From contig NZ_JATAAF010000003.1 in NCBI RefSeq assembly GCF_030341905.1, forward strand, positions 62,001 through 126,000: a stretch of DNA of 64,000 bases, in the 5' to 3' direction. Below are positions 34,536 through 43,022 of the stretch, in pieces (the first letter of the stretch is position 1; each line of letters opens with the position of its first letter). The notes beneath the pieces were generated by a model. It was given only the letters and a program-made list of their open reading frames with translations. It did not search any database and was not told the DNA's origin. A program made the position numbers and the translations under genes. Source of the stretch: Porticoccus sp. W117 (GTDB lineage Bacteria; Pseudomonadota; Gammaproteobacteria; Pseudomonadales; Porticoccaceae).

Positions 34536-35102
34536 CTACAAATGCCGCAGCACCAACTCCCAGGTATGCGTCAGGCGGTTAATGCCGTCGGTAAGGTGGC
34601 GGCAGGAGAGGGTGGCGCCAGAGATATTTTGAATATCCCGCCGCAACTTCAGGTAATCCGGCGACGTGCCTTGCGGGGTTTTCGCCCCCGGCTTCCAGTT
34701 GGTGAACTGGGCCCGCCACTTGGGGTTGCGCACTTCGTGACCGTAGGTTTCCCGGTAGGTAAGCACCTCGATGCCACGTACGGAACCGTCGGCGTTCAGG
34801 CCTACCGCCAGGTCAATGTTTTCGTGTTTGCCGATCACCTGGTCGAGAATAAACCAGCCGCCGTCAGCGGTGCGCCAGGCGTTTATGTCCAGGTTGCGCA
34901 CCCGCACCTTGCTGGCTTTTCGAATGGCCTTGGCCTGATCTTTGGTCAGTGTCACCTTGGCCGGCTTTACCTGTTGATCACCCCAGATAATGCCTCTGGC
35001 CTGATCCACAGTAAGGAAGGTTTCTGCCTGCGCAAACAGTGTGGGTAGCAGCAAGCCGGTTGCCAGAATAATCGCCTTTATGAAGTGGCTGCGGTTCATC
35101 AC
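34536..35102 (-). CDS. Secreted FMN-binding domain protein
   Basis: 188 residues with a signal peptide (cleavage near AQA, residue 26). The C-terminal half is an FMN_bind domain (IDLAVGLNADGSVRGIEVLT, YRETYGHEV) with the flavinylation-type motif SGATLS at 161-166, where ApbE enzymes attach FMN to the last Ser/Thr. This makes it a periplasmic one-electron flavin carrier like RnfG or NqrC domains. Together with the four-helix protein downstream it could form a reductase. It starts 6 bp after the barrel gene upstream. Confidence 0.85.
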   Translation of the reverse strand: MMNRSHFIKAIILATGLLLPTLFAQAETFLTVDQARGIIWGDQQVKPAKVTLTKDQAKAIRKASKVRVRNLDINAWRTADGGWFILDQVIGKHENIDLAVGLNADGSVRGIEVLTYRETYGHEVRNPKWRAQFTNWKPGAKTPQGTSPDYLKLRRDIQNISGATLSCRHLTDGINRLTHTWELVLRHL

Positions 35103-35108
35103 AACTCC

Positions 35109-36107
35109 TTAAAACTGGCGGGCAAAGGTAAGGCCAACGTGCACTTTTTCGTGCTCGTCCAGGTTGCGACCGCCGCGGTTAAAGGCAGCGAAAGAACCGC
35201 CGCCTTTGAACTGCCACAGAGCACCCAGAGTGGCCCACCAGTCTTTTGTGCCGTAGTGGATGCTGGGGCCAAAGTAGGAACCGTACTGGTGGCGACTGCC
35301 GATGCGGAAATCGCCAATATCAAAATTGGAACGCTCAAGGTCCGGGTCGAACTCCCCACCTTCCAGGGGATTGAGGAAGTCGGACTGCTGGCGCCATTCC
35401 AGGCCCACGTACCACTTGGGGGCAAAACGGTAGGAAATACCGGCGCTCAGGTCGTAGGCAAATTCTTCTTCGAGCACACTGTCTTCGGCACCCGGCACGT
35501 AACCCGGGTTTTTGCGGCGCTCAAACTCCAGCTTGGTGTTAAAAACGATGGCCAGGGTGTCGTCGAGGAAGTTCTTTTGCAGTAGCACGTTGGCGACGTA
35601 GGAATTCTGGTTAATGTCGGCACCGTCCAGGCGGTAAACATCGCGGCGCTCGAAGGCCAGGCCCAGGGTCAGGCCGATGGGGTCGGCGTAGGGGCTGAGG
35701 ATGTTGTATTTGGCGCCAATCTCGTAACCGGCAAACTGAGTGTCGTTAAATCCGGGGCCGCGGTCGATAACGCCGGTTTCGTCTTCAGTACAGGTACCGC
35801 CCTGGGTTTCGATCATGGGGCCGATGCAGTCGGCAACGTTGTAGTTGTGGTCGAAAAACATCAGCTCGGCACTCAGAGTCAGGCGGTCGGTGAGGCCGTA
35901 CTCAATTTCCGGGCGAATGTCGTTGAAGGTGTAGTTGCCGGAATCTTTGCCGCGGCGTGAAATGGTGTTGAGCTTAACCTCGTACTTGCCTTCCGGCAGG
36001 GTATCGGTGCCTTTGGCGTAAACCCACAGGCTCTCATCGGCTGTGGCTCCGGTTGAGCAAAGTAGTGCGGATAAGGTGGCCGCGGTGGCCAGCGAACGGT
36101 TGGTCAT
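35109..36107 (-). CDS. Outer-membrane beta-barrel protein, unrecognised
   Basis: 332 residues, AAGGGAA before the start and a signal peptide ending near ATA (residue 23). The mature part is an amphipathic beta barrel (GKYEVKLNTISRRGKD, IRPEIEYGLTDRLTLSAELM, FGPSIHYGTKDWWATLGALW) ending VGLTFARQF. An extracellular loop holds a Cys pair (ADCIGPMIETQGGTCTEDE). No transport family recognised. It is the first gene of a three-gene minus-strand group under the Fur-like palindrome and divergent from a TonB receptor. Confidence 0.72.
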   Translation of the reverse strand: MTNRSLATAATLSALLCSTGATADESLWVYAKGTDTLPEGKYEVKLNTISRRGKDSGNYTFNDIRPEIEYGLTDRLTLSAELMFFDHNYNVADCIGPMIETQGGTCTEDETGVIDRGPGFNDTQFAGYEIGAKYNILSPYADPIGLTLGLAFERRDVYRLDGADINQNSYVANVLLQKNFLDDTLAIVFNTKLEFERRKNPGYVPGAEDSVLEEEFAYDLSAGISYRFAPKWYVGLEWRQQSDFLNPLEGGEFDPDLERSNFDIGDFRIGSRHQYGSYFGPSIHYGTKDWWATLGALWQFKGGGSFAAFNRGGRNLDEHEKVHVGLTFARQF

Positions 36108-36143
36108 GTAAATTCCCTTGATGATTGTGGTGTTATTTGAATT

Positions 36144-36196
36144 GCGCAGATGATATTGCTATTGATAACAATTATCAATAGCAATATCATCTGCGC
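36144..36196. promoter_or_regulatory. 53-bp perfect palindrome containing a Fur-box-like core
   Basis: Two perfect 25-bp arms (36144-36168 and 36172-36196) are separated by CAA. The centre, ATTGATAACAATTATCAAT, resembles the Fur consensus GATAATGATAATCATTATC. It lies between the divergent barrel (starts 36107) and TonB receptor (starts 36254) genes, so one site could control both. The palindrome is a direct observation. Fur binding is inferred. Confidence 0.8.
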
Positions 36197-36253
36197 CTGT
36201 AAACTTTTGTTGGTCAGCTTCTTATCCCCACCCTCACCACATACAATGGCGCC

Positions 36254-38380
36254 ATGAATTCCCGCAGTACTTTCCTTTACGCTTGCTCTTTTCTGGCTCT
36301 TATTCCCAGCGCATTCACTGCCAAGGCATCCAGCGATACGGTGTTGGAAGAAGTGGTGGTTACCGTTACCCGCAGTGGTGCCCAACAGAGCACTGCACCC
36401 TACGCTATAGAAACCGTCAGTGCCCAGAGTATGTCCAACAACTTTGCTCGCAGCCTGCCGGAAGCCCTGCAACAGGTGCCAGGCGTAGCCGTTCAGAAAA
36501 CCGCCAACGGCCAGGGTTCGCCCTTTATCCGCGGCTTTACCGGTTATCGCACCTTGGCCTTGATTGACGGTGTGCGCTACAACAACTCGGTGTATCGCGA
36601 CGGCCCCAATGAATATTTCTCGCTGATTGATTTTGCTGCGCTGGAGCGCCTGGAGGTGCTTAATGGCCCCGCCGCCAGCGCCTACGGCAGCGACGCCATT
36701 GGTGGCGCCCTCAACCTGTACACCCGCAATGCCGGGGCGTCGCGACAGCCTCTTGGAGAGCGCTTTCTATCCGGTCGCCAGAGCTATCGCTTTTCCGGGG
36801 CAGAAAACAGCCATATCTCCCGTTCGGAAGTCGCTCTTGGCCGCGGCGGTGAGTGGGGTTTGTTGCTTGGATACAGCCACAAAAATTTTGGTGATGTGGA
36901 GGCGGCGGACTTAGGCACGCTGCCGCGCACTGGCTATGACGAAGCCGCGTATGACAGCCGCCTGGATTTGGCGCTGTCCGATCGCTGGAATCTCACAGCG
37001 GTCTATCAGGGCTTGCAGCAAGATGATGTGTGGCGCACTCATTCGACGATCTTCTCGCGCTCGTTTGCCGGTACCGAAGTGGGCACAGACTTGCGCCGAT
37101 TGAAAGACCAGCGCCGTTATCTCAGCTATGTACGCCTGTCGGCAACGGACGTCAGCCCAAACATCGATCGCGCCCTGATCACCTTATCTCAGCAGGGCTG
37201 GGCAGAAGATGGCGAGCGTGTACGGGGCAGTGGTCGTTCCCTGACAGAGAGTTTCGACTCGCGTATGCGTGGCCTTGAAGTGCAATTCACCAGCACCACT
37301 GATGTGGCGGAACTGGTGTACGGCGTGGATGTTTATCGGGATCGTGTAACCAGTGCGCGCACCGATTTCAATGCCGATGGCAGCGTAGACCGAGTGCGCA
37401 TTCAGGGGCCGGTGGGTGACGATGCCCGCTATGACCTAGCGGGAATCTATCTACAGGCAGAGCTGTCTATTAGTGATCGCAGCGCGCTTACCCTGGGTAG
37501 TCGATACTCTTACACCGCTGCAGATATTGGCCGTTTTGAAGACCCTGCCAGTGGCCAGGCGGTTTCTTTTAACAATAGTTGGGGGGCGCTGGTGAGTTCC
37601 CTGCGCATCAGTCATCAACTGAGCTCTGGCGACAATAGCAGTCGCTTGTTATGGGCGGGTTTGAGTCAATCATTTCGCGCCCCCAACGTCGCCGATCTGA
37701 GTCGCTTTGGTGGCAGCCGCAGCAACGAAACCGAAGTCGCTGCCACCGGACTCGATGCGGAAAATTTCCTGACGGCGGAACTGGGTATCAAGGCAGAGAG
37801 CGAAAGGTACAGATTGTCTGCCAGTATCTATCACACGGATATTTCTGACTTTGTGGCCAGTACTCCTACCGGTCGTATCGTCGATGGGCTGGTGGAAGTG
37901 AGCAAACAAAACAGCGCTGGCGGATTTATTCGCGGTGCGGAAATCAACACCCGCTGGCGTTTGGTTGGTGGCTTGTCTCTGGACGGCAATATCACCTGGC
38001 TGCAAGGTGAGCTGGATGCTGCACCTGTCTTGGGCGCAGCCACTTTTCGAGAGCCCTTTAGCCGCATCACCCCGCTTACCACTAACCTGGGGCTGCGCTG
38101 GGACAGCGAAGGAGGACGTTACTGGGCATCTGCCAATATCACCATCGCGAGCAAAGCTGATCGTTTGAGCAGCGGTGATCTAGGCGACACCCAACGGATT
38201 CCCCCCGGAGGCACACCGGGCTATACCCTGATCAACCTGCAGGCGGGTGTGCAGTTTAACGACTCTATCAACGGTACTCTGGGGGTGGGCAACTTACTGG
38301 ACGAGGCCTACCGCAGCCACGGCTCCGGCAATAACGAGCCGGGGCGGGGAATGCGTTTGGGGGTGGAGGCCAGCTTCTAA
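36254..38380 (+). CDS. TonB-dependent receptor, probably iron-related
   Basis: 708 residues with a signal peptide (cleavage near AKA, residue 25), a TonB-box region (LEEVVVTVTRSGA) and a plug at about 45-160 (LPEALQQVPGVAVQKTANGQ, SPFIRGFTGYRTLALIDGVR, ERLEVLNGPAASAYGSDAIG). The barrel contains a FRAP box (SQSFRAPNVADLS), as in many haem and siderophore receptors, but no NPNL motif was seen. It ends LGVEASF. No STN domain. The upstream Fur-like palindrome supports iron, siderophore or haem as cargo, without deciding which. Confidence 0.88.
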   Translation: MNSRSTFLYACSFLALIPSAFTAKASSDTVLEEVVVTVTRSGAQQSTAPYAIETVSAQSMSNNFARSLPEALQQVPGVAVQKTANGQGSPFIRGFTGYRTLALIDGVRYNNSVYRDGPNEYFSLIDFAALERLEVLNGPAASAYGSDAIGGALNLYTRNAGASRQPLGERFLSGRQSYRFSGAENSHISRSEVALGRGGEWGLLLGYSHKNFGDVEAADLGTLPRTGYDEAAYDSRLDLALSDRWNLTAVYQGLQQDDVWRTHSTIFSRSFAGTEVGTDLRRLKDQRRYLSYVRLSATDVSPNIDRALITLSQQGWAEDGERVRGSGRSLTESFDSRMRGLEVQFTSTTDVAELVYGVDVYRDRVTSARTDFNADGSVDRVRIQGPVGDDARYDLAGIYLQAELSISDRSALTLGSRYSYTAADIGRFEDPASGQAVSFNNSWGALVSSLRISHQLSSGDNSSRLLWAGLSQSFRAPNVADLSRFGGSRSNETEVAATGLDAENFLTAELGIKAESERYRLSASIYHTDISDFVASTPTGRIVDGLVEVSKQNSAGGFIRGAEINTRWRLVGGLSLDGNITWLQGELDAAPVLGAATFREPFSRITPLTTNLGLRWDSEGGRYWASANITIASKADRLSSGDLGDTQRIPPGGTPGYTLINLQAGVQFNDSINGTLGVGNLLDEAYRSHGSGNNEPGRGMRLGVEASF

Positions 38381-38448
38381 TTTTCGATGAACCCGGTCAA
38401 TGCGAGGAGCTTGCAGGGTGACCCGCCCAGAATAAACGGTAAGTGAGC

Positions 38449-38910
38449 CTATTGATTAGCCTGTTGTTTCGCCATTTCTTCAGCAACCATTTGCTGTAGC
38501 TCTTGCATATGAAATTGCACTTTTTGCATACCGAGTTGACCGCCCTGGATCATAAGCTGAGGCATCAACTTTGCCGCTTTTTGGCCGGTTGGTGAGTTGT
38601 TGAACGCAATCATGTCTTCCATTTCAGTTACGCTAAAGGCTTCTGCGTAAATGGAAACCAAATCCGGCTTTAACGATTCGTAACTCATGTATTTCCGAAA
38701 AAACTCCAGCATCACACCGCGAAAAGGTGCCATTGCGGGTTGCTGTTGAAGTTGCATGTCGAGGGTTTGCGAAATGGATGTTTCCAGCAGTTCCTGCATG
38801 TCCATGGAGTTCATCAGTCGCTCGGCGGTTTCGTAACGCGCTTGGTCGGCGGCAACGGAAATTTGCGCAGAGAACAGTAGGAAGGCGAATGCAAACAGAG
38901 ATTTTTTCAT
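38449..38910 (-). CDS. DUF2059 secreted protein
   Basis: 153 residues from ATG 38910 (AAGGA upstream). Signal peptide MKKSLFAFAFLLFSAQISVA, then a helical, Met- and Gln-rich domain with the DUF2059 pattern (YMSYESLKPDLVSIYAEAFS, EMEDMIAFNNSPTGQKAA, KLMPQLMIQGGQLGMQK). Members are periplasmic proteins of unknown role. It stands alone between the TonB receptor and the adenosine kinase gene. Confidence 0.82.
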   Translation of the reverse strand: MKKSLFAFAFLLFSAQISVAADQARYETAERLMNSMDMQELLETSISQTLDMQLQQQPAMAPFRGVMLEFFRKYMSYESLKPDLVSIYAEAFSVTEMEDMIAFNNSPTGQKAAKLMPQLMIQGGQLGMQKVQFHMQELQQMVAEEMAKQQANQ

Positions 38911-39006
38911 GGTCAATCCTTGATCGTTCAGGTTAAGGAAGCCGCAGTGTAATGCAGTGGTGAAGGTGTCGCTATAACATATTTCGTCATTGCAATGACG
39001 GCACTG

Positions 39007-39993
39007 TTAGGTCAACAGCTCTCGATGCTGCTCCGCTCGTAACCTCGGCCCATACTGGCTCACCACCTGTGCCGCTGCGCGGCAGGCAAAACTGCCGGAC
39101 TTGGGGTAGTCCCAGCCCTGGCTCAGGCCATACAAAAATGCTCCGGCGAACATATCGCCAGCGCCGTTGGTGTCGATGGCGTCTGCTGCCACACCGTCTA
39201 CTTTGTGCAGTTCGTTGCCGTCGTATACCAGCGCGCCATCGGCGCCCAAGGTAACGGCAAAGCAGTCGGCGCTTTTCTTGAGTTGCTCGCAGGCGCTGTC
39301 GATATCGTCGCTACCGGTCCAGCCCAGGGCTTCGTCGCGGTTGGCGAACAGCAGGTTAACCCGCTCGCCAATCATCTCTTGCAAGCCCTCTTTGAAGAAC
39401 TGCACCATGGCCGGGTCCGACAGACTGATGGCGGTTTTGACGCCTGCCTGTTCGGCAATCTGGCGGGCGGCTACCGCTGCGGGGCGGCCGCTTTCCGATG
39501 TCACCAGGTAGCCTTCCATATAAAGGTAGTCGGAATTGGCAATGGCATCGGCATCCAGATTATCGCTGCCGATGGTTTCACTAATACCCAGGAAGGTATT
39601 CATGCTGCGCTCGGCATCCGGGGTGATCAGCACCAGGCATTTGCCGGTGGTACCCGCTGGCAATGAGCCGTTGCGGTGGTGGGTGACACCGGCGTCGCTC
39701 AGGTCTTGCAGGTAGAACTGGCCGTTGTCGTCATCGGCGACCTTGCAGGCGTAGCAGGTGTTGGCGCCAAAATAGCTGGCGGCAATAATAGTATTGGCGG
39801 CGGAGCCTCCGCTGGCTCGTTTGGAGGTGACAAGGTGATCGCTGAGGTGGTCGATCAGCTGTTGTTGGCGGGCTTCGTCCACCAGGGTCATCAGCCCCTT
39901 TTCAACCCCCAGCGATTCCAGGTCGCTGTCGCTTACTTCCAGTTCGGTATCTACCAGGGCAGCGCCCAAGCCGTAAATGTGAAATTTTGCCAT
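39007..39993 (-). CDS. PfkB-family adenosine (nucleoside/sugar) kinase
   Basis: 328 residues, GGAGAT before ATG. The ribokinase fold is complete: GGSAANTIIAASYFGANTCY (substrate loop), SLPAGTTGKCLVLITPDAER, and the catalytic signature DTNGAGDMFAGAFLYGLSQG, in which Asp of GAGD is the base. It resembles the adenosine-kinase-like branch of PfkB seen across gammaproteobacteria. It phosphorylates a nucleoside or sugar with ATP. It is divergent from the PBP1B gene. Confidence 0.88.
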   Translation of the reverse strand: MAKFHIYGLGAALVDTELEVSDSDLESLGVEKGLMTLVDEARQQQLIDHLSDHLVTSKRASGGSAANTIIAASYFGANTCYACKVADDDNGQFYLQDLSDAGVTHHRNGSLPAGTTGKCLVLITPDAERSMNTFLGISETIGSDNLDADAIANSDYLYMEGYLVTSESGRPAAVAARQIAEQAGVKTAISLSDPAMVQFFKEGLQEMIGERVNLLFANRDEALGWTGSDDIDSACEQLKKSADCFAVTLGADGALVYDGNELHKVDGVAADAIDTNGAGDMFAGAFLYGLSQGWDYPKSGSFACRAAAQVVSQYGPRLRAEQHRELLT

Positions 39994-40052
39994 ATCTCCA
40001 CAATTCTCTGTGTTCGTTTGCCAGTAGGGTCGCTATTATCCGGGCTGGATCA

Positions 40053-42401
40053 ATGACTGCAAGTGAGCCCCCCTTGGCCAGGCGAAAAAACACCATCAGA
40101 AGTAAAAAATTCCGCGGCAAAAGCGCCCAGCGCAAGCGGGGTTTTTGGGGCGCTTTCTGGCGTTTGGCTTGGAAAGGAGCGCTCTGGTTTCTGGTGTTGC
40201 TGATTCCAGTCACTCTGGTGCTGGATTTTATGGTGCGCGCCAAGTTCGAGGGCAGCAAATGGGCGTTGCCTGCCCATGTATACAGTCGCGCGCTGGATCT
40301 TTACGAAGGGCTGCAACTCGACGCCACAGAGTTGGTGTGGGAACTGGATAAACTGGGTTATCGCGCCAGCGCTACATTGAGTGCACCGGGCCAGTATCGC
40401 CGCAGTGGCAATCGGGTGGAATTCTACAGCCGAGGATTTCGTTTCTGGGACAGCGATGAACCTGCCCAGCGTTTGCAGGTTCGTTTTGATGGCGATCAGG
40501 TGTCTGGCTTGCGCGCCAGTGGTGAGTCGGCCGCGGTAGCGCGGCTGGAGCCCCTGCGTATCGGCGGTATTTTCCCGGAACACCTGGAAGATCGCGAGCT
40601 GGTGCGCTTGGAGGCATTGCCCCCCTACCTGATCGACGGCCTGTTGGCGGTGGAAGATCAAAACTTTGAGCAGCACTATGGCGTGTCTCCCCGTGGTATT
40701 GCCCGAGCCTTTTTGGCTAATGTTAAAGCCGGTGAACTGACCCAGGGGGGCAGTACCATTACCCAGCAGTTGGTGAAGAATTTCTATCTCACCAGTGAGC
40801 GCAGCCTGTGGCGCAAGCTGGTGGAAATCCCCATGGCGCTGTTGCTGGAACTGCATTACGACAAAGCGGAAATACTGGAAGCCTATATCAACGAGGTCTA
40901 TCTCGGTCAGGCGGGCAAGCGCGCCATCCACGGCTTTGGTCTGGCCAGTCGCCACTATTTCCGCCAGCCGGTGGGAGAGCTGGATTTACATCAGGTGGCG
41001 TTGCTGGTAGCGCTGGTGAAAGGGGCTTCCTACTACGACCCCTGGCGCCGCCCGGAGCGGGCATTAAAGCGCCGCAACCTGGTGCTGGATGTGATGGCCA
41101 GCCACCAGCTGATCGACAAAACCACCGCCCGGCAAGCCAAAGCCAAAGGACTCGGTGTGGTGGCCAAACGGGGCACCGCCTTTAACGATTACCCTGCGTA
41201 TCTGGATTTGGTAAAGCGCCAGCTGCGTCGCGATTACAGCGGTGACGATCTGCGTCGCGAAGGGCTGCGTATCTTTACCAATTTCGACCCCCAGGCCCAG
41301 CGGCAGTTGGAAAAGAGCATCACTAACCGCCTTAAAAACCTGGAACAGGGCTATCGGGTGGATAAGGGTCAGCTGCAGGCAGGTGCAGTGGTAGCCCGTG
41401 TGGGTTCTGGTGAAGTGCTGGCAGTGGCCGGTAGTCGCCAGCCCCGTTACGCGGGGTTTAATCGTGCCCTGGATGCCCAGCGCCCGGTGGGTTCCACCAT
41501 CAAGCCGGCGGTGTATCTGACGGCACTGCAACAGGGCTATAACCTGGCGACGCTGATTCCCGACCGGGAGTTTGAGATCACCACGGACGATGGCACTTTG
41601 TGGCGGCCGCGCAATTTCAATCGCGAAAGCCATGGCGATGTGCCGCTCTACCAGGCCTTGGGGCATTCTTACAATCTGGCCACTGCACAACTGGGCCTGG
41701 AACTGGGGGTGCCAGCGGTGGCCAACACCGTGGAGCGCCTCGGCCTGGAGCGCTCGGTGCCGCAGGTGCCTGCCATGTTGCTGGGCGCCAGCGCCATGTC
41801 GCCTATGGAAGTGGCGGGTATTTACCACACAATTGCTGCCGACGGCTTCTACACACCACTGCGCGCTATTCGGGCTATCTACAGTGCCGATAACCAGCCA
41901 CTGCGGCGCTACCCCTATCAAGTGGAACAGCGTTTCTCTGCGGATAACGTCCACCTGTTGCAGTACGCCATGCAGGTGGTGGTACGGGAAGGTACTGGGC
42001 GCGGGGTTTACCGCCAGTTACCATCGCAGTTGGCGGTGGCGGGCAAAACCGGCACTTCCAACGGTCAGCGCGACAGCTGGTTCGCTGGTTTCACTGGCAA
42101 CTACCTGAGTGTGGTGTGGCTGGGGCGTGACGATAACGGCAAAATGCCCCTCACCGGTGCCACCGGTGCCCTGCGGGTGTGGGGCGATATTATGAAAGGG
42201 ATGGATAACCAGTCTTTGGATTTCCAGAAACCACAGCGGGTCAGCTATTTGTGGGTAGATCCACAGGGGCGGCTCAGTGGCGAACGTTGTCGCGATGCCC
42301 GTTACCTGCCATTTACCGAAGGCACGGAGCCCCGCGAGAAGGGGCCTTGTTACGACAGTGGCCGCTCGGTGGTGGATTGGTTCAGGAAGTTGTTTGATTA
42401 A
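40053..42401 (+). CDS. mrcB: Penicillin-binding protein 1B
   Basis: 782 residues from ATG 40053; longer frames run into the adenosine kinase promoter. A basic cytoplasmic tail, a helix at about 43-60 and a UB2H-like region come first. The GT51 glycosyltransferase follows (VEDQNFEQHYG with catalytic Glu near 202; QGGSTITQQLVKNFYL). The class A transpeptidase has SxxK in GSTIKPAVYL (about 481), SYN in GHSYNLAT (about 539) and KTGT (about 665). It polymerises and crosslinks peptidoglycan in the periplasm. The downstream lipoprotein gene is probably its activator. Confidence 0.95.
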   Translation: MTASEPPLARRKNTIRSKKFRGKSAQRKRGFWGAFWRLAWKGALWFLVLLIPVTLVLDFMVRAKFEGSKWALPAHVYSRALDLYEGLQLDATELVWELDKLGYRASATLSAPGQYRRSGNRVEFYSRGFRFWDSDEPAQRLQVRFDGDQVSGLRASGESAAVARLEPLRIGGIFPEHLEDRELVRLEALPPYLIDGLLAVEDQNFEQHYGVSPRGIARAFLANVKAGELTQGGSTITQQLVKNFYLTSERSLWRKLVEIPMALLLELHYDKAEILEAYINEVYLGQAGKRAIHGFGLASRHYFRQPVGELDLHQVALLVALVKGASYYDPWRRPERALKRRNLVLDVMASHQLIDKTTARQAKAKGLGVVAKRGTAFNDYPAYLDLVKRQLRRDYSGDDLRREGLRIFTNFDPQAQRQLEKSITNRLKNLEQGYRVDKGQLQAGAVVARVGSGEVLAVAGSRQPRYAGFNRALDAQRPVGSTIKPAVYLTALQQGYNLATLIPDREFEITTDDGTLWRPRNFNRESHGDVPLYQALGHSYNLATAQLGLELGVPAVANTVERLGLERSVPQVPAMLLGASAMSPMEVAGIYHTIAADGFYTPLRAIRAIYSADNQPLRRYPYQVEQRFSADNVHLLQYAMQVVVREGTGRGVYRQLPSQLAVAGKTGTSNGQRDSWFAGFTGNYLSVVWLGRDDNGKMPLTGATGALRVWGDIMKGMDNQSLDFQKPQRVSYLWVDPQGRLSGERCRDARYLPFTEGTEPREKGPCYDSGRSVVDWFRKLFD

Positions 42402-42445
42402 ATCGATTTCGGGTTTCGGGCGATAGAGTGGATTAAGTGGAAATT

Positions 42446-42967
42446 ATGTTTGTGAGAAAGTATCTGTTGCGTGCTTCTCTGCCTCTGGCAGCGTTGCTAC
42501 TGAGCGCTTGTGTTAATCCCTACCGTGCTCCGGCACCGGTCAGCAGTGTGCCGCCGCCGTCCAATGGCCCTGACCGATCAGCTCCAGGGTATCCTCAGCC
42601 CCAGTCTCAACCCCAAACTCAACCCGACTATGAGGAGCCCCAAGTTGCTCCGCCAGCGGTAGTAATTGCCCCCGGCGAACGCCGCGACAGCAGCGCCAGC
42701 AGTGCAGTGGATAATCTGCTGGATGAGGGCTGGCATCTCTACGGTCAGCAGCGCTATGACGCGTCCATCAGCGTCGCCGAGCGGGGATTGCGCATCGACC
42801 GTCACCGGGCGGAGCTATACCAGTTGCTTTCCCGCAACTATCTGGCCACACTGCAATTGCAACAGGCAGAACAGTTGGCCCGCCAGGGGTTGTCTATCCC
42901 CTCCGCCAGCGGAGCGCAGCGCGCCGCTCTGGAAGATTTGCTGCGCGAGATCGAGGCAATAAAATAA
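42446..42967 (+). CDS. lpoP: TPR lipoprotein, LpoP-like PBP1B activator
   Basis: 173 residues from ATG 42446. Lipobox LSAC with the lipidated Cys at 22, then a Pro/Gln-rich linker (about 25-75) and a tetratricopeptide region (about 85-165: NLLDEGWHLYGQQRYDASIS, AERGLRIDRHRAELYQLLSR). In Pseudomonas aeruginosa a TPR lipoprotein, LpoP, activates PBP1B and is encoded beside it. The same architecture and position apply here (44 bp downstream). The symbol is given on that basis. Confidence 0.78.
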   Translation: MFVRKYLLRASLPLAALLLSACVNPYRAPAPVSSVPPPSNGPDRSAPGYPQPQSQPQTQPDYEEPQVAPPAVVIAPGERRDSSASSAVDNLLDEGWHLYGQQRYDASISVAERGLRIDRHRAELYQLLSRNYLATLQLQQAEQLARQGLSIPSASGAQRAALEDLLREIEAIK

Positions 42968-43022
42968 GCTCAAACACGTTATAATTTTAAAAAGCTGAGC
43001 AATCAGAGAAGGGGAGACTCTG

